From the NCBI GenBank assembly GCA_017302165.1, contig JAFLCW010000001.1:434001-498000 (forward strand): a DNA stretch of 64,000 nucleotides, given 5' to 3'. The notes below the pieces were generated by a model. It ran no database searches, was not told the DNA's origin, and worked only from the letters and a program-made list of their open reading frames with translations. The stretch is from Alphaproteobacteria bacterium (GTDB lineage Bacteria > Pseudomonadota > Alphaproteobacteria > Micavibrionales > Micavibrionaceae). Below are positions 25,135-35,453 of the stretch, in pieces; position 1 is the first letter of the stretch; each line of letters opens with the position of its first letter. A program made the position numbers and the translations under genes.

Positions 25135-25758
25135 ATGAAAATGTCCGTTAAAACACTGGATGGAAAATCCGCTGGCGATGTGGTGCTGGAACCCAGCATT
25201 TTCGAAGCTGAAATCCGCGCAGACATCATGCACCGCATGGTGTTGTGGCAATTGGCAAAACGTCAATCCGGCACGCATAAAACACAAACCCGTTCTGAAG
25301 TGAATCGCACAGGTAAAAAGCCGTTCAAACAAAAAGGAACAGGTTCCGCCCGTGTGGGAAGCTATACACGTACAATTGATCGTGGCGGTCAAAAAGCACA
25401 TGGCCCAGTTGTCCGGAGTCACGCGCATGAATTACCGCGCCGCATTCGCCAGTTGGCGATGATGTCTGCCCTGTCTACCAAAGCCAAAGAAGGCAAGCTG
25501 GTGGTGATTGATGAGGCCAAGGCCAAGGATCACAAAACCAAATCCATGGCGAAAGCATTTGAAAAGATGGGGTTTGATTCCGCGCTGGTGATTAGTGGCT
25601 CTGAAATTGATGCCAATTTTGCGCGTGCCACATCGAACCTGCCGAAGATTGATGTTCTGCCGGTTCAAGGTGCCAACGTATACGACATTCTTCAGCGCGA
25701 TACGCTGGTGTTGACGGTGGCCGCTGTGAACGCACTGACCGAAAGATTGAAAGGGTAA
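25135..25758 (+). CDS. rplD: 50S ribosomal protein L4
   Basis: 207 residues. L4 has a globular domain and a long loop reaching the exit tunnel ([18 protein letters not shown] with [16 protein letters not shown]). In gamma-proteobacteria it represses the S10 operon; no such leader is identifiable here. Five bases after rplC, and six before rplW. Confidence 0.98.
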   Translation: MKMSVKTLDGKSAGDVVLEPSIFEAEIRADIMHRMVLWQLAKRQSGTHKTQTRSEVNRTGKKPFKQKGTGSARVGSYTRTIDRGGQKAHGPVVRSHAHELPRRIRQLAMMSALSTKAKEGKLVVIDEAKAKDHKTKSMAKAFEKMGFDSALVISGSEIDANFARATSNLPKIDVLPVQGANVYDILQRDTLVLTVAAVNALTERLKG

Positions 25759-25763
25759 TAACC

Positions 25764-26084
25764 ATGGCCGCGAAGAAAAAAGAAAACGCCCAAGTTGCCG
25801 AATGGATGTATGAAATCATCCGCTCACCTGTCGTGACCGAAAAATCGACCCGCGGGTCTGAACATGGTCAGGTGACATTCAAGGTACCAACAACGGCGAC
25901 CAAACCCCAGGTGAAAGCCGCGGTTGAAGCGTTGTTTAAAGTTAAAGTCAAAGGCGTGAACACGCTAACGACCAAGGGCAAGACAAAAGTATTTAAAGGC
26001 ATCAAGGCATTTCGCTCGGATGTTAAAAAAGCAATCGTGACACTGGAACCCGGTCAAACGATTGATGTTGGAACAGGTGTTTAG
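25764..26084 (+). CDS. rplW: 50S ribosomal protein L23
   Basis: 106 residues. L23 sits at the tunnel exit and docks trigger factor and SRP. Core [12 protein letters not shown] and the loop [20 protein letters not shown] are typical. The start at ATG 25764 includes a lysine-rich lead of about 10 residues. Confidence 0.97.
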   Translation: MAAKKKENAQVAEWMYEIIRSPVVTEKSTRGSEHGQVTFKVPTTATKPQVKAAVEALFKVKVKGVNTLTTKGKTKVFKGIKAFRSDVKKAIVTLEPGQTIDVGTGV

Positions 26085-26103
26085 TTGATAAAGGCATAAG
26101 ACA

Positions 26104-26928
26104 ATGGCACTCAAATCATTCAAACCCAGAACACCCAGTTTACGGACGCTGATCATTACGGATCGTAGCGACCTGCATAAAGGGGCTCCGGAAAAAACCT
26201 TGCTGGAAGGCAAGAAGAAAACAGGCGGGCGGAACAATCTCGGCCGTGTGACAATGCGCCACATCGGCGGCGGTCACAAACAAAAATACCGCGTCATTGA
26301 CTGGAAACGCCGTAAATTTGATATGGACGCTACTGTTTTGCGTTTGGAATATGACCCGAACCGCACGGCGTTTATTGCGCTTATTCAATATAAAGATGGC
26401 GAAAAGGCCTACATCATTGCGCCGCAACGCCTCAAAGTGGGTGACGTGGTGGTGTCCGGTGAAAAAGCCGATATCAAACCAGGCAATGCGATGAAATTAA
26501 AATCCATGCCGGTGGGAACCATTATTCACAATATCGAATTGAAAGAAGGTAAGGGCGCGCAGTTATGCCGTTCTGCCGGGACATACGCTCAGTTGGCGGG
26601 ACGTGATCAGGGTTTTGCCCAGATCAAGTTGGCTTCGGGCGAGCTCCGTTTGATACGTCAGGATTGCATGGCCACAGTTGGTGCCGTATCGAACCCTGAC
26701 CACATGAACACCAATTTGGGTAAAGCTGGACGCAAACGTTGGTTGGGGATTAAACCTACAGTCCGCGGCGTTGTGATGAACCCTGTTGATCACCCACACG
26801 GCGGGGGCGAAGGCCGGACATCCGGCGGACGTCACCCGGTTTCATATTCCGGTGTACCGACCAAAGGGTACAAAACACGTAAAAACAAGGCGACAGATAA
26901 GTTTATCTTGCGCCGTAAGAAGAAATAG
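26104..26928 (+). CDS. rplB: 50S ribosomal protein L2
   Basis: 274 residues, normal length. Needed for subunit joining and peptidyl transfer. Shows [19 protein letters not shown], the [12 protein letters not shown] motif, and the C-terminal [23 protein letters not shown], which contains the essential His. Confidence 0.99.
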   Translation: MALKSFKPRTPSLRTLIITDRSDLHKGAPEKTLLEGKKKTGGRNNLGRVTMRHIGGGHKQKYRVIDWKRRKFDMDATVLRLEYDPNRTAFIALIQYKDGEKAYIIAPQRLKVGDVVVSGEKADIKPGNAMKLKSMPVGTIIHNIELKEGKGAQLCRSAGTYAQLAGRDQGFAQIKLASGELRLIRQDCMATVGAVSNPDHMNTNLGKAGRKRWLGIKPTVRGVVMNPVDHPHGGGEGRTSGGRHPVSYSGVPTKGYKTRKNKATDKFILRRKKK

Positions 26929-26953
26929 CAAGAAGAGATATTAAGAGGAAAAC

Positions 26954-27232
26954 ATGGCACGTAGCGTTTGGAAGGGTCCGTTTGTCGATAGAAGCCTTTT
27001 GAAAAAGGTGGAAGATGTGAAGAACGGAAAAACAAAAGGGGTGGTGAAGACTTGGTCTCGCCGTTCCACAATTTTGCCTCAGATGGTGGGTTTGACGTTT
27101 GGCGTTCACAACGGCAAACAATTCATCCCTGTTCTGGTGACAGATCAGATGATTGGTCACAAATTGGGCGAGTTTGCCCCAACCCGTGTTTTCAAAGCAC
27201 ATGGCGGCGATAAGAAAGCCGAAAGCAAGTAA
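26954..27232 (+). CDS. rpsS: 30S ribosomal protein S19
   Basis: 92 residues. Head protein near the A-site, partner of S13. Typical [32 protein letters not shown] and [23 protein letters not shown] precedes the ATG. Confidence 0.98.
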   Translation: MARSVWKGPFVDRSLLKKVEDVKNGKTKGVVKTWSRRSTILPQMVGLTFGVHNGKQFIPVLVTDQMIGHKLGEFAPTRVFKAHGGDKKAESK

Positions 27233-27258
27233 GTTATTTTGAGGTAAGGAAATAGACC

Positions 27259-27756
27259 ATGGGACAGAAACAAAAAGAACGGCGCGAAGCCCCGAACGAA
27301 GCGAAGGCGGAAGCCAAGTATCTTCGGACGAGCGACCGTAAACTGAATCTGGTGGCACAGATGATCCGCGGCAAAAGCGCGGCAAAAGCGCTCACGGATC
27401 TTCAGTTCAGTCAGCGTAGGATTGCAAAGGACGTGCGCAAAGTATTGGCGTCTGCGGTCGCGAATGCGGAAAACAACCATGGCCTGGATGTGGATCGCTT
27501 GATTGTGGCCGAGGCTTATGTCGGTAAATCTATCAAGATGCGCCGTATCCAAACACGGGGCCGGGGACGTGCCGCGCCGATCGAAAAGCCATTCAGCCGC
27601 TTGACCGTGATTGTGCGTGAACTGGGGGATGACATGGTGGCTTCAAAAAAAGCCCCTAAGAAAAAAGCCCCCGCGACAACAGAATCTGCCGCCAAAAAAC
27701 CTGCGGCTAAAAAAGCACCAGCCAAAAAAGCTGCTGCCAAAAAAGAACAAGAATAA
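27259..27756 (+). CDS. rplV: 50S ribosomal protein L22 with lysine/alanine-rich tail
   Basis: 165 residues; the core ends near residue 125 ([11 protein letters not shown]). The core has [17 protein letters not shown] and the tunnel hairpin ending [13 protein letters not shown]. The last 35-40 residues are an extension of KKAP, AKK and PAKK units like histone H1 tails, absent from most L22 proteins. Codons continue without a break into the tail. Confidence 0.98.
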   Translation: MGQKQKERREAPNEAKAEAKYLRTSDRKLNLVAQMIRGKSAAKALTDLQFSQRRIAKDVRKVLASAVANAENNHGLDVDRLIVAEAYVGKSIKMRRIQTRGRGRAAPIEKPFSRLTVIVRELGDDMVASKKAPKKKAPATTESAAKKPAAKKAPAKKAAAKKEQE

Positions 27757-27770
27757 GGAGCACGTGAAAC

Positions 27771-28463
27771 ATGGGTCAGAAAGCTAATCCAATCGGTCTG
27801 CGCGTCGGGATCAACCGTACCTGGGACTCTCGCTGGTTCGATGATCGTAACTATGCCGAGAAACTAGTTCAAGATCTTGAACTGCGTAAATATGTGACCG
27901 AACGTCTGAAAGCCGCCGGGATTTCGAAAGTGGTGGTTGAACGTGCCGCGAAAAATACCCGCGTGACAGTTTACACCGCCCGTCCGGGTGTGATTATCGG
28001 CAAAAAAGGTGCGGATATTGAAAAACTGAGAAAAGATCTCTCTGACCGTGCGGGATCAGAAGTGTCTTTGAACATTGTTGAAATTCGTAAGCCTGAGGTG
28101 GATGCTCAGCTGGTGTCCGAAGGCGTCTGCCAGCAACTCGAGCGCCGGGTATCGTTCCGCAGAGCCATGAAACGTGCGGTGCAAAGTGCCCAGCGTCAAG
28201 GGGCTTTGGGGATTCGGGTGAATGTGTCTGGTCGTCTGGGCGGTGCAGATATTGCCCGCACAGAATGGTACCGCGAAGGCCGCGTTCCACTCCACACACT
28301 CCGGGCGGATTTGGACTATGGTTTTTCCGAAGCCCTCACCACCTATGGGATCATTGGGGTGAAGGTCTGGATTTACAAAGGCGATATCATGGCGCATGAC
28401 CCTCTGGCACGGGATAAACGGATTGAAGCCGCCCCGCAAACGGGTCAGCCCCATAAAGCATAA
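27771..28463 (+). CDS. rpsC: 30S ribosomal protein S3
   Basis: 230 residues. S3 forms part of the mRNA entry tunnel and helicase. Starts [20 protein letters not shown]; contains the KH domain motif [19 protein letters not shown] and C-terminal [20 protein letters not shown]. 14 bases after rplV. Confidence 0.99.
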   Translation: MGQKANPIGLRVGINRTWDSRWFDDRNYAEKLVQDLELRKYVTERLKAAGISKVVVERAAKNTRVTVYTARPGVIIGKKGADIEKLRKDLSDRAGSEVSLNIVEIRKPEVDAQLVSEGVCQQLERRVSFRRAMKRAVQSAQRQGALGIRVNVSGRLGGADIARTEWYREGRVPLHTLRADLDYGFSEALTTYGIIGVKVWIYKGDIMAHDPLARDKRIEAAPQTGQPHKA

Positions 28464-28511
28464 AAAAGACGAGTATTTATTGACATAATTTTAAACTGAC
28501 GGTACAAAACG

Positions 28512-28925
28512 ATGTTACAACCGAAAAAAACGAAATACAGAAAAGCCCATAAAGGCCGTATCCATGGCAATGCCAAAGGGGGGTTTGAACTGGCCTTTGG
28601 GGAGTATGGCTTGAAAGCCTTGCAACCGGATCGTATCACGGCACGTCAGATCGAAGCGGCGCGTCGTTGTATTGCCCGTCATATGAAACGTCAGGGTAAG
28701 GTCTGGATTCGGATTTTCCCGGATGTGCCGGTGTCCAAAAAGCCGCTGGAAGTACGGATGGGTTCCGGTAAAGGGTCGCCTGAATTTTGGGCGGCACGCG
28801 TGAAGCCAGGCCGGATTATGTTTGAACTGGATGGCGTACCGATGCAGGTGGCACGTGAAGCCCTTGAACTGGCCGCGGCCAAACTGCCGATTAAAACCAA
28901 ATTTGTGGCTCGGATCGGGTCATAG
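28512..28925 (+). CDS. rplP: 50S ribosomal protein L16
   Basis: 137 residues. L16 supports the A-site of the 50[18 protein letters not shown], then [20 protein letters not shown] and [20 protein letters not shown] are typical. No clear Shine-Dalgarno precedes its ATG, unusual among these genes. Confidence 0.98.
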   Translation: MLQPKKTKYRKAHKGRIHGNAKGGFELAFGEYGLKALQPDRITARQIEAARRCIARHMKRQGKVWIRIFPDVPVSKKPLEVRMGSGKGSPEFWAARVKPGRIMFELDGVPMQVAREALELAAAKLPIKTKFVARIGS

Positions 28926-28949
28926 GATTAGTAGATAAGGAATTGAGTG

Positions 28950-29189
28950 ATGAAAGCGGAAGAACTAAAAGGCAAAACAGCCGATGAACTGGTCAAAATG
29001 TTGATGGATCTGCGTAAGACGCAGTTCAATCTGCGTTTCCAAAAAACGGCAGGTCAGCTGGAAAACATGTCGCAGATCCGTGTGGTGCGCCGTGATATCG
29101 CCCGCATCAAAACATTTTTAACAAAAACCGCACAAGGGGTTTCTGCTGTGGCATCCAAGGCCAAGGCAAAAGCCAAAAAAGTTGCTTAA
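28950..29189 (+). CDS. rpmC: 50S ribosomal protein L29
   Basis: 79 residues with two long helices (KAEELKGKTADELVKMLMDL, RVVRRDIARIKTFL). Start at ATG 28950, with the GTG immediately before it rejected. The last 20 residues (SKAKAKAKKVA end) are a Lys/Ala tail of the kind seen in other proteins of this operon. Confidence 0.97.
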   Translation: MKAEELKGKTADELVKMLMDLRKTQFNLRFQKTAGQLENMSQIRVVRRDIARIKTFLTKTAQGVSAVASKAKAKAKKVA

Positions 29190-29214
29190 GAAGATAAAGG
29201 ATAAGGAATAACAC

Positions 29215-29559
29215 ATGCCACGCCGCGTACTTGAAGGAACTGTTGTCAGTGACAAGATGGATAAAACTGTCACCGTCATTGTTGAGCGTAAGAAACTGCA
29301 CCCCGTGTATAAAAAATACATCCGGAGTTCGTCCAAATACGCCGCGCATGATGAAAACAATAACTGCAAGGTGGGTGACCGGGTTCAAATTATTGAATGT
29401 GCCCCGATTTCCAAGCGTAAACGTTGGGAAGTGATTGGTGGGGAGCGTTCGACAGCGGTTGCCAAGCCTGCGTCAGCCCCCAAGGCTAAGGCACCTTCTG
29501 CCGCAAAAGAGAAAAAAGAAAAAGCACCTGCCAAAAAGGCAGTCGCCAAAAAGAAGTAA
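29215..29559 (+). CDS. rpsQ: 30S ribosomal protein S17 with Ala/Lys/Pro tail
   Basis: 114 residues against a usual 80-85. S17 is an early 30S body binder; core [20 protein letters not shown] and [13 protein letters not shown]. From about residue 82 the sequence is an extension rich in Ala, Lys and Pro ending [17 protein letters not shown] precedes the ATG. Confidence 0.97.
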   Translation: MPRRVLEGTVVSDKMDKTVTVIVERKKLHPVYKKYIRSSSKYAAHDENNNCKVGDRVQIIECAPISKRKRWEVIGGERSTAVAKPASAPKAKAPSAAKEKKEKAPAKKAVAKKK

Positions 29560-29605
29560 GAGATCAACTTAAAGACGAATAGATAAGGCAAAGGCAGGTA
29601 GTAAC

Positions 29606-29974
29606 ATGATACAGATGCAATCAAATATGGAAGTGGCGGATAATTCCGGCGCACGCCGCGTCGAATGCATCAAGGTGTTGGGGGGTTCTCACCGTAGAAC
29701 AGCCAATATCGGTGACGTGGTTGTTGTTTCCATTAAAGATGCGATTCCCCGTGGACGCGTGAAAAAAGGAACGGTTCACAAGGCCGTTATCGTCCGTTCA
29801 CGTCATGGTATTAACCGTCAGAATGGCGAAAAAATCCGTTTTGATACCAATGCCTGCGTCCTGATTAATGCGGCCGGCGAGCCGATCGGGACACGTATCT
29901 TTGGACCCGTAACCCGTGAATTACGCGGTAAAGGCTACATGAAAATTATCTCGCTGGCGGGAGAGGTGCTCTAA
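29606..29974 (+). CDS. rplN: 50S ribosomal protein L14
   Basis: 122 residues, usual length. [35 protein letters not shown] and the C-terminal [26 protein letters not shown]14 forms inter-subunit bridge B8 and is the RsfS target. Its stop overlaps the rplX start (TAATG). Confidence 0.98.
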   Translation: MIQMQSNMEVADNSGARRVECIKVLGGSHRRTANIGDVVVVSIKDAIPRGRVKKGTVHKAVIVRSRHGINRQNGEKIRFDTNACVLINAAGEPIGTRIFGPVTRELRGKGYMKIISLAGEVL

Positions 29975-30300
29975 TGACCAATACAACCATGAAAATTAAA
30001 AAAGGCGATCAGGTTGTCGTGATTGCCGGAAAAGACAAAGGCAAAAAAGGCGAAGTCCTGAAATCCATCCCCACAGAACGCCGGGTGGTGGTACAGGGCG
30101 TGAACGTGGCCAAAAAACATACCAAGCCGACCCAGTTTTCGGCTGGCAGTATCGAAAGCAAGGAACTGTCGATCCATGTATCGAATGTTGCGCTGGTTGA
30201 TCCTAAAAAAGGAACCGCCACACGCGTGGGATATAAACAGTTAAAAGATGGTAAAAAAGTCCGCGTGGCCAAAGCCTCCGGCGAGCAGTTGACAAAGTAG
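29974..30300 (+). CDS. rplX: 50S ribosomal protein L24
   Basis: 108 residues, KOW-type assembly starter of the 50S ([36 protein letters not shown]). Overlaps rplN by one base; an in-frame ATG at residue 6 is an alternative start, but TAATG coupling supports 29974. Confidence 0.97.
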   Translation: MTNTTMKIKKGDQVVVIAGKDKGKKGEVLKSIPTERRVVVQGVNVAKKHTKPTQFSAGSIESKELSIHVSNVALVDPKKGTATRVGYKQLKDGKKVRVAKASGEQLTK

Positions 30301-30310
30301 GAACAAAACA

Positions 30311-30874
30311 ATGGCAAGCACAGCAGAAAAATATACGCCGCGGATGAAACACCGGTACGATCAGAAGATCAAAGCAGATCTTCAGAAAAAATACGGCTAT
30401 AAAAACGCACTTCAGGTACCGCGCCTTGACAAGATTGTCATCAATATGGGCGTGGGCGATGCGACACAAGACCGCAAGGCCGTTGAAAAAGCCGCTGAAG
30501 AACTGGCTTTGATTGCCGGTCAAAAGCCGGTCATTACCTCGGCTAAAAAATCCAATGCGTCCTTCAAGGTGCGTGATGGAATGGCCATCGGGTGCAAGGT
30601 GACCCTGCGCCGGGAGCGGATGTATGAGTTTCTGGATCGTCTGGTCACGATTGCGATGCCGCGTATCCGCGACTTCCGCGGCATTAACGGCAAGAGTTTT
30701 GATGGCCGTGGCAATTACGCGATGGGCGTAAAAGAACATATCATTTTCCCCGAGATTGTTTTTGACAAAGTCGAAAAAATCCGCGGGATGGATATCATTA
30801 TCTGCACAACGGCAAAAACCGATGCAGAAGCTAAAGAATTACTGCGCGGCTTTGATATGCCGTTCAGAAACTAA
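30311..30874 (+). CDS. rplE: 50S ribosomal protein L5
   Basis: 187 residues. L5 binds 5S rRNA and contacts the P-site tRNA. Visible are [38 protein letters not shown] and [20 protein letters not shown]. Confidence 0.98.
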   Translation: MASTAEKYTPRMKHRYDQKIKADLQKKYGYKNALQVPRLDKIVINMGVGDATQDRKAVEKAAEELALIAGQKPVITSAKKSNASFKVRDGMAIGCKVTLRRERMYEFLDRLVTIAMPRIRDFRGINGKSFDGRGNYAMGVKEHIIFPEIVFDKVEKIRGMDIIICTTAKTDAEAKELLRGFDMPFRN

Positions 30875-30899
30875 AGATTAACGGTTAAGGAAAGACACC

Positions 30900-31205
30900 A
30901 TGGCAAAGACCAGTGCAAAAGAAAGAAATTTAAAGCGTCGCAAGATGACCAAAAGTTTGGCCAACAAACGTGCCAAACTGAAGGATATCATCAGCAACAA
31001 AAAAGCCACGATGGAAGAACGCTTTATGGCGGTTCTGAAACTGGCGGAAATGCCGCGTAACTCATCCAAGACACGTATCCGCAATCGCTGTGCGTTGTCT
31101 GGCCGGGCGCGTGGGTTTCACCGTAAGTTTAACTTGTCGCGTATTGCACTGCGCGATCTGGCCTCCCGTGGGGAGTTGCCAGGTGTCACGAAATCGAGCT
31201 GGTAA
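30900..31205 (+). CDS. rpsN: 30S ribosomal protein S14 (zinc-free form)
   Basis: 101 residues, the long C-minus type without CxxC zinc ribbons. [20 protein letters not shown] and the end [12 protein letters not shown] are typical. AAGGAAAG precedes the ATG. Confidence 0.98.
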   Translation: MAKTSAKERNLKRRKMTKSLANKRAKLKDIISNKKATMEERFMAVLKLAEMPRNSSKTRIRNRCALSGRARGFHRKFNLSRIALRDLASRGELPGVTKSSW

Positions 31206-31226
31206 GGAATAAGGAGCACTATACCC

Positions 31227-31625
31227 ATGTCAATGAATGATCCTTTAGGTGATATGCTCACCCGAATTCGCAACGGCCAACAGGCACGCAAGCCTGTGGT
31301 GCCTTGCCCGTGGTCAACCCTGCGCGAGCGCGTCTGTCAGGTTTTGAAAGACGAAGGCTATATCCGTGGCTATTCGCTTCAGGATCTGGGCGGCAACAAA
31401 AAAGACCTGATGATCGAATTGAAATATGATCAGGGTCAACCCGCCATTCGCACCTTAAAACGCGTTTCGACACCGGGCAGACGTGTCTATTCGGCGATTT
31501 CTGATCTGGGTGTGGTCTCGAACGGTCTAGGCATTTCGGTTTTATCAACACCTCAGGGTGTGATGGCAGATCACAAAGCACGTGCGGCCAATGTCGGCGG
31601 CGAAGTTTTGTGTCAGGTATTCTAG
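31227..31625 (+). CDS. rpsH: 30S ribosomal protein S8
   Basis: 132 residues. S8 binds the central domain of 16S rRNA and in gamma-proteobacteria represses the spc operon. [29 protein letters not shown] and the C-terminal [19 protein letters not shown] with GGEVLCQVF are present. Confidence 0.98.
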   Translation: MSMNDPLGDMLTRIRNGQQARKPVVPCPWSTLRERVCQVLKDEGYIRGYSLQDLGGNKKDLMIELKYDQGQPAIRTLKRVSTPGRRVYSAISDLGVVSNGLGISVLSTPQGVMADHKARAANVGGEVLCQVF

Positions 31626-31644
31626 GAATAAGAGGAAAGACATC

Positions 31645-32178
31645 ATGTCACGCGTAGGAAAAAAACCTGTTGAAATCCCAAGCGGCGTTACACCGACCGT
31701 GTCGGGGCAGGATATTAAAATTAAAGGCCCGAAAGGTGAACTTTCGGTGCGTATCCATGATGACGTTTCCGTCAAGATGGATGGCAGTTCGATGGTGTTT
31801 GCACCCCGTGCCAATTCCGCCGAAGCCAAGCGCCTGTATCCCACTATGCGGGTTCTGGTCAAAAATATGATCGAAGGTGTAACCAAGGGTTATACCCGCA
31901 AACTGGAAATTCAGGGTGTGGGTCTTCGGGCAAATGTTCAGGGGTCCACATTTGTGGGACAGCTGGGTTTCAGCCATGAAGTACGTTACACAATTCCCAA
32001 AGGTGTGACGGTGGCGGTTGAAAACCAGACAGCCGTGACGATCACGGGGATTGATAAACAGCTTGTGGGTCAAGTTGCCGCCAATATCCGCGGGTTTAAA
32101 CCCCCAGAGCCATACAAAGGAAAAGGTATTCGCTATGCTGGTGAATACGTCATGATTAAAGAAGGCAAGAAGAAGTAA
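31645..32178 (+). CDS. rplF: 50S ribosomal protein L6
   Basis: 177 residues, usual length. Start by homology at MSRVGKKPVEIPSGV with AGAGGAAAG before it. L6 supports the factor-binding site beside the sarcin-ricin loop. The signature PEPYKGKGIRYAGEYV is at the C-terminus. Confidence 0.98.
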   Translation: MSRVGKKPVEIPSGVTPTVSGQDIKIKGPKGELSVRIHDDVSVKMDGSSMVFAPRANSAEAKRLYPTMRVLVKNMIEGVTKGYTRKLEIQGVGLRANVQGSTFVGQLGFSHEVRYTIPKGVTVAVENQTAVTITGIDKQLVGQVAANIRGFKPPEPYKGKGIRYAGEYVMIKEGKKK

Positions 32179-32188
32179 GGAATAGACC

Positions 32189-32566
32189 ATGACAAAAAAA
32201 CTGCAATCTTCTGACCGCCGCACGTTCCGTACACGGAACAAGCTGAAGAAAGTTAACATCAACCACAACCCGAACCGGGATGTGCGTCCGCGTTTGTCCA
32301 TCCACCGTACCAATAAGGCGGTGTATGCCCAGATCATCGACGACATCAAAGGGGTGACCTTGGTAGCGGCATCCAGTTTGGATAAAGAAATCGGTCTGGA
32401 TAATGGGGGCAATATTGCCGCCGCGGAAAAAGTTGGCAAGTTGGTTGCCGAGCGCGCCAAAAAAGCCGGTGTTAAAAAAGTTCAGTTCGACCGGGGTCAG
32501 TTTTTATACCATGGCCGCGTGAAGGCCATTGCCGAAGGCGCACGCGCCGGCGGTCTTGAGTTTTAA
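32189..32566 (+). CDS. rplR: 50S ribosomal protein L18
   Basis: 125 residues, 5S rRNA binder. [40 protein letters not shown] and the ending [13 protein letters not shown] are diagnostic. 10 bases after rplF. Confidence 0.98.
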   Translation: MTKKLQSSDRRTFRTRNKLKKVNINHNPNRDVRPRLSIHRTNKAVYAQIIDDIKGVTLVAASSLDKEIGLDNGGNIAAAEKVGKLVAERAKKAGVKKVQFDRGQFLYHGRVKAIAEGARAGGLEF

Positions 32567-32590
32567 AGATTTTAAGGAGAGAGAAGTCAC

Positions 32591-33175
32591 ATGGCTAAAG
32601 CAGAAAAATCCCGCGAACGCGCTGAGCGTGCCGACCGCGAAGAACCAGAACTCCACGAAAAACTCGTGGCGGTCAACCGCGTGGCCAAAGTGGTCAAGGG
32701 CGGACGCCGATTTGGCTTTGCTGCCCTCGTGGTGGTGGGCGATGGTCGTGGCCGCGTGGGATCAGGCCATGGTAAAGCAAAAGAAGTGCCCGAAGCCGTT
32801 CGCAAGGCAACGGAAGAAGCCAAGCGGAGCATGATCCGCGTTCCTCTGCGCGAAGGTAGAACGCTTCATCATGATGTCAAAGGTGTTTTTGGTGCCGGGA
32901 AAGTCTGGCTTCGGACAGCACCAGCCGGGACGGGCGTGATTGCCGGGGGTCCGATGCGGGCGATTTTCGACTGCTTGGGTATTCAGGACGTCGTCGCTAA
33001 GGCTTTGGGTTCCAGCAACCCTTACAACATGGTGAATGCGACACTTGAGGCATTGAAAAATGTTCAGAGCCCCCGTCAAGTGGCGGCGCGCCGTGGCAAG
33101 AAAATTGGTGATGTCTTTGCGACACGCGATGGAAAACCAGCCGAGGCCGAAGATAAATCTTCTGACGCTGAATAA
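32591..33175 (+). CDS. rpsE: 30S ribosomal protein S5
   Basis: 194 residues; fidelity protein contacting S4. [40 protein letters not shown] and [13 protein letters not shown] are standard. Both termini are longer than the E. coli form, with the last 20 residues acidic. AAGGAGAG precedes the ATG. Confidence 0.98.
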   Translation: MAKAEKSRERAERADREEPELHEKLVAVNRVAKVVKGGRRFGFAALVVVGDGRGRVGSGHGKAKEVPEAVRKATEEAKRSMIRVPLREGRTLHHDVKGVFGAGKVWLRTAPAGTGVIAGGPMRAIFDCLGIQDVVAKALGSSNPYNMVNATLEALKNVQSPRQVAARRGKKIGDVFATRDGKPAEAEDKSSDAE

Positions 33176-33196
33176 GGTAACATAAGGAATAGTGTG

Positions 33197-33436
33197 ATGA
33201 CCGAAGCAAAAACAAAAAAGGCACCTGCCAAGAAAACGTCTGCCAAAGCTGGTGGTAAAACTGTGACCGTTCAGCAAGTGGCATCCGTCGCTGGCCGCAA
33301 GCCAGGCCAGAAAGAAACCCTGATTGGGCTTCGTCTGAACAAGATTGGCCGCGTTAGCACGCTGGAAGATACGCCTTCTGTGCGCGGGATGATCAGCAAA
33401 GTATCGCACCTCGTCAAAATCATTGAGGCCGCATAA
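33197..33436 (+). CDS. rpmD: 50S ribosomal protein L30 with lysine/alanine-rich head
   Basis: 79 residues against a usual 60. The first 20 ([15 protein letters not shown] region) form an H1-like extension; the core then runs [20 protein letters not shown] to the end. ATG 33197 is chosen over the adjacent GTG; AAGGAA lies 7-12 bases upstream. Confidence 0.95.
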   Translation: MTEAKTKKAPAKKTSAKAGGKTVTVQQVASVAGRKPGQKETLIGLRLNKIGRVSTLEDTPSVRGMISKVSHLVKIIEAA

Positions 33437-33457
33437 GATTTATAAAGGAACACGCAG

Positions 33458-33952
33458 ATGAAACTGAATCAATTAAAGCCCAAAAAGGGATCCAAACATA
33501 ATACTAAGCGTTTAGGACGCGGTATTGGTTCTGGCAAAGGCAAAACCTCTGGCCGGGGCGGTAAGGGTCAAACCGCACGTTCTGGTACGGCGATCAAGGG
33601 GTTTGAAGGCGGTCAGATGCCTTTGTATCAACGTTTGCCTAAACGCGGATTTAACAATATTTTTGCCAAAGATCTGGTCGAAATCACCACAGGTCGCCTG
33701 GAGCAGGCCATTAAATATAAAATGATCGATGCCTCTAAAACAATCGATGCCGATACATTGCTTCAGGCCAAAGTGATTGCCCGCAAAGGGGATGGCGTGC
33801 GCTTGATTTCAAAAGGCACGCTTAAATCTAAAGTCACCATGAAAGTGGCCGGCGTGACCAAGACAGCGCAGGCCGCCGTTGAAAAAGCAGGGGGCAAGGT
33901 TGATGTGGTTGTTTTTGTGCCGAAACCTGTGGTTCGCAAAAAACCTAAATAG
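33458..33952 (+). CDS. rplO: 50S ribosomal protein L15
   Basis: 164 residues. N-terminal extended tail KLNQLKPKKGSKHNTKRLGR and the Gly-rich GRGIGSGKGKTSGRGGKGQ region, then FEGGQMPLYQRLPKRGF. Last gene before a terminator that separates the ribosomal block from secY. Confidence 0.98.
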   Translation: MKLNQLKPKKGSKHNTKRLGRGIGSGKGKTSGRGGKGQTARSGTAIKGFEGGQMPLYQRLPKRGFNNIFAKDLVEITTGRLEQAIKYKMIDASKTIDADTLLQAKVIARKGDGVRLISKGTLKSKVTMKVAGVTKTAQAAVEKAGGKVDVVVFVPKPVVRKKPK

Positions 33953-33975
33953 ACCATTATTCAAAAAATTTTGAT

Positions 33976-34006
33976 AAAAAAGGGGAGATTATCTTCCCTT
34001 TTTTTT
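33976..34006 (+). terminator. Rho-independent terminator between rplO and secY
   Basis: AAAAAAGGGGAGA and TCTTCCCTTTTTT pair with one G-T wobble around TTA. The T run extends to 34006. In many bacteria rplO and secY are cotranscribed; here this hairpin and a new promoter suggest separate control. Confidence 0.75.
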
Positions 34007-34041
34007 ATATTTTTTGGGCGCCGAATTGTTGCGGTGCGGGC

Positions 34042-34069
34042 TTGCTTGGCGGGCTTAAATTCTTTATGA
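34042..34069 (+). promoter_or_regulatory. Possible promoter of secY-adk
   Basis: TTGCTT (34042-34047), 16-bp spacer, TTATGA (34064-34069), about 32 bases before the ATG. Weak consensus, supported by the terminator just upstream. Confidence 0.4.
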
Positions 34070-34100
34070 ATGACGTCATCATTTGAAAGGTTTTTCACCC

Positions 34101-35453
34101 ATGGTTTCAGCCGTCGAACAACTTGCAAAGAATGTCAGCTGGGGAGCCTTCTCCAAAGCGACAGAACTCAAGCAACGTATCCTTTTTGTGCTGGGGGCGC
34201 TTTTGGTTTATCGCCTTGGGACATATATCCCGGTGCCGGGTATTGATCCAGTGATCTGGAATGAAATTTATTCTCAAAAGGGTGGCGGCATTCTGGACAT
34301 GTTTAACATGTTTTCGGGCGGTGCCTTGCAACGGATGACTATTTTTGCCCTGAACATCATGCCGTATATTTCGGCGTCCATTATCATACAGTTGGCAACC
34401 GCCATGTCCTCCAAGCTTGAGGCACTCAAGAAAGAGGGCGAGCATGGCCGTATGAAGATCAACCAATACACACGTTATTTGACAGTGCTTCTGGCCTCTA
34501 TTCAAGCTTATGGTTTGGCAGTGGGGCTTGAGGGTATGCAAAGTGCTTCGGGCCCTGCGGTGACGGATCCCGGATTTTTCTTCCGGGCATCAACGGTGAT
34601 CACGATTGTCGGGGGAACGGTCTTTTTGATGTGGCTGGGTGAGCAAATTACTCAACGCGGCATTGGGAATGGTATTTCCCTGATTATCTTTGCCGGGATT
34701 GTGGCGGAATTACCGCGCGCTCTGGCTGGCATGCTGGAGTTGGGGCGTCAAGGGCAGTTTAATTTATTAGAATTATTGTTGATCTTTCTGGTGATTGTGG
34801 CCGCGATTGCGTTTATCGTTTTCATGGAACGTTCGCAAAGACGAGTGATGGTGCAATACCCCAAACGTCAGGTGGGTAACCAGATGTCGATGGCACAGCA
34901 AAATCATATCCCGCTGAAACTCAATACATCTGGGGTGATCCCGCCGATTTTTGCGTCGTCTCTATTATTGTTGCCACTGACGATTTTAGGGTTTTCAGGC
35001 ATGCAAGGCGGCGAAGTGACATCTGAAATCGCGCGTTACCTTCAGCACGGTCAACCCGTTTACATGTTGTTGTATGCGGCCTTGATTATCTTCTTTGCTT
35101 TTTTCTATACGGCTATTGTGTTTAATCCGGAAGAAAATGCCGAGATGCTTAGAAAATACGGCGGCTTTGTGCCCGGTATGCGTCCCGGAAAACACACGGC
35201 TGAATATCTGGACTATGTGCTCACCCGTATTACCGCGATTGGGGCTTTATATCTGGTGGTGGTGTGTCTTTTGCCCGAGGTGATGATGTCACAATATAGT
35301 GTACCGTTTTATTTCGGCGGCACCTCGTTGTTAATTGTGGTAACGGTGACGATGGATACGGTGGCTCAGGTTCATTCTCATATGATTGCACACCAATATG
35401 AAGGATTGATCAAAAAAGCCAATCTGAGAGGCACGGGGAGAGGTCGCCGATGA
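34101..35453 (+). CDS. secY: Preprotein translocase channel SecY
   Basis: 450 residues, ten predicted membrane helices. Signature segments GIDPVIWNEI, the plug-side LNIMPYISASIIIQL, the cytosolic loop EHGRMKINQYTRYLTV, and the C-terminal VAQVHSHMIAHQYEGLIKKA are typical. ATG 34101 matches the family start; TTG 34083 is less likely. Works with SecE (5549) and the ribosome at the inner membrane. Its TGA overlaps the adk ATG. Confidence 0.98.
   Translation: MVSAVEQLAKNVSWGAFSKATELKQRILFVLGALLVYRLGTYIPVPGIDPVIWNEIYSQKGGGILDMFNMFSGGALQRMTIFALNIMPYISASIIIQLATAMSSKLEALKKEGEHGRMKINQYTRYLTVLLASIQAYGLAVGLEGMQSASGPAVTDPGFFFRASTVITIVGGTVFLMWLGEQITQRGIGNGISLIIFAGIVAELPRALAGMLELGRQGQFNLLELLLIFLVIVAAIAFIVFMERSQRRVMVQYPKRQVGNQMSMAQQNHIPLKLNTSGVIPPIFASSLLLLPLTILGFSGMQGGEVTSEIARYLQHGQPVYMLLYAALIIFFAFFYTAIVFNPEENAEMLRKYGGFVPGMRPGKHTAEYLDYVLTRITAIGALYLVVVCLLPEVMMSQYSVPFYFGGTSLLIVVTVTMDTVAQVHSHMIAHQYEGLIKKANLRGTGRGRR

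Noticed and set aside
28480..28508. TTGACA-17-TACAAA promoter-like sequence before rplP
   Set aside because: Transcription would begin at or after the rplP ATG; within a long operon this is most likely chance.
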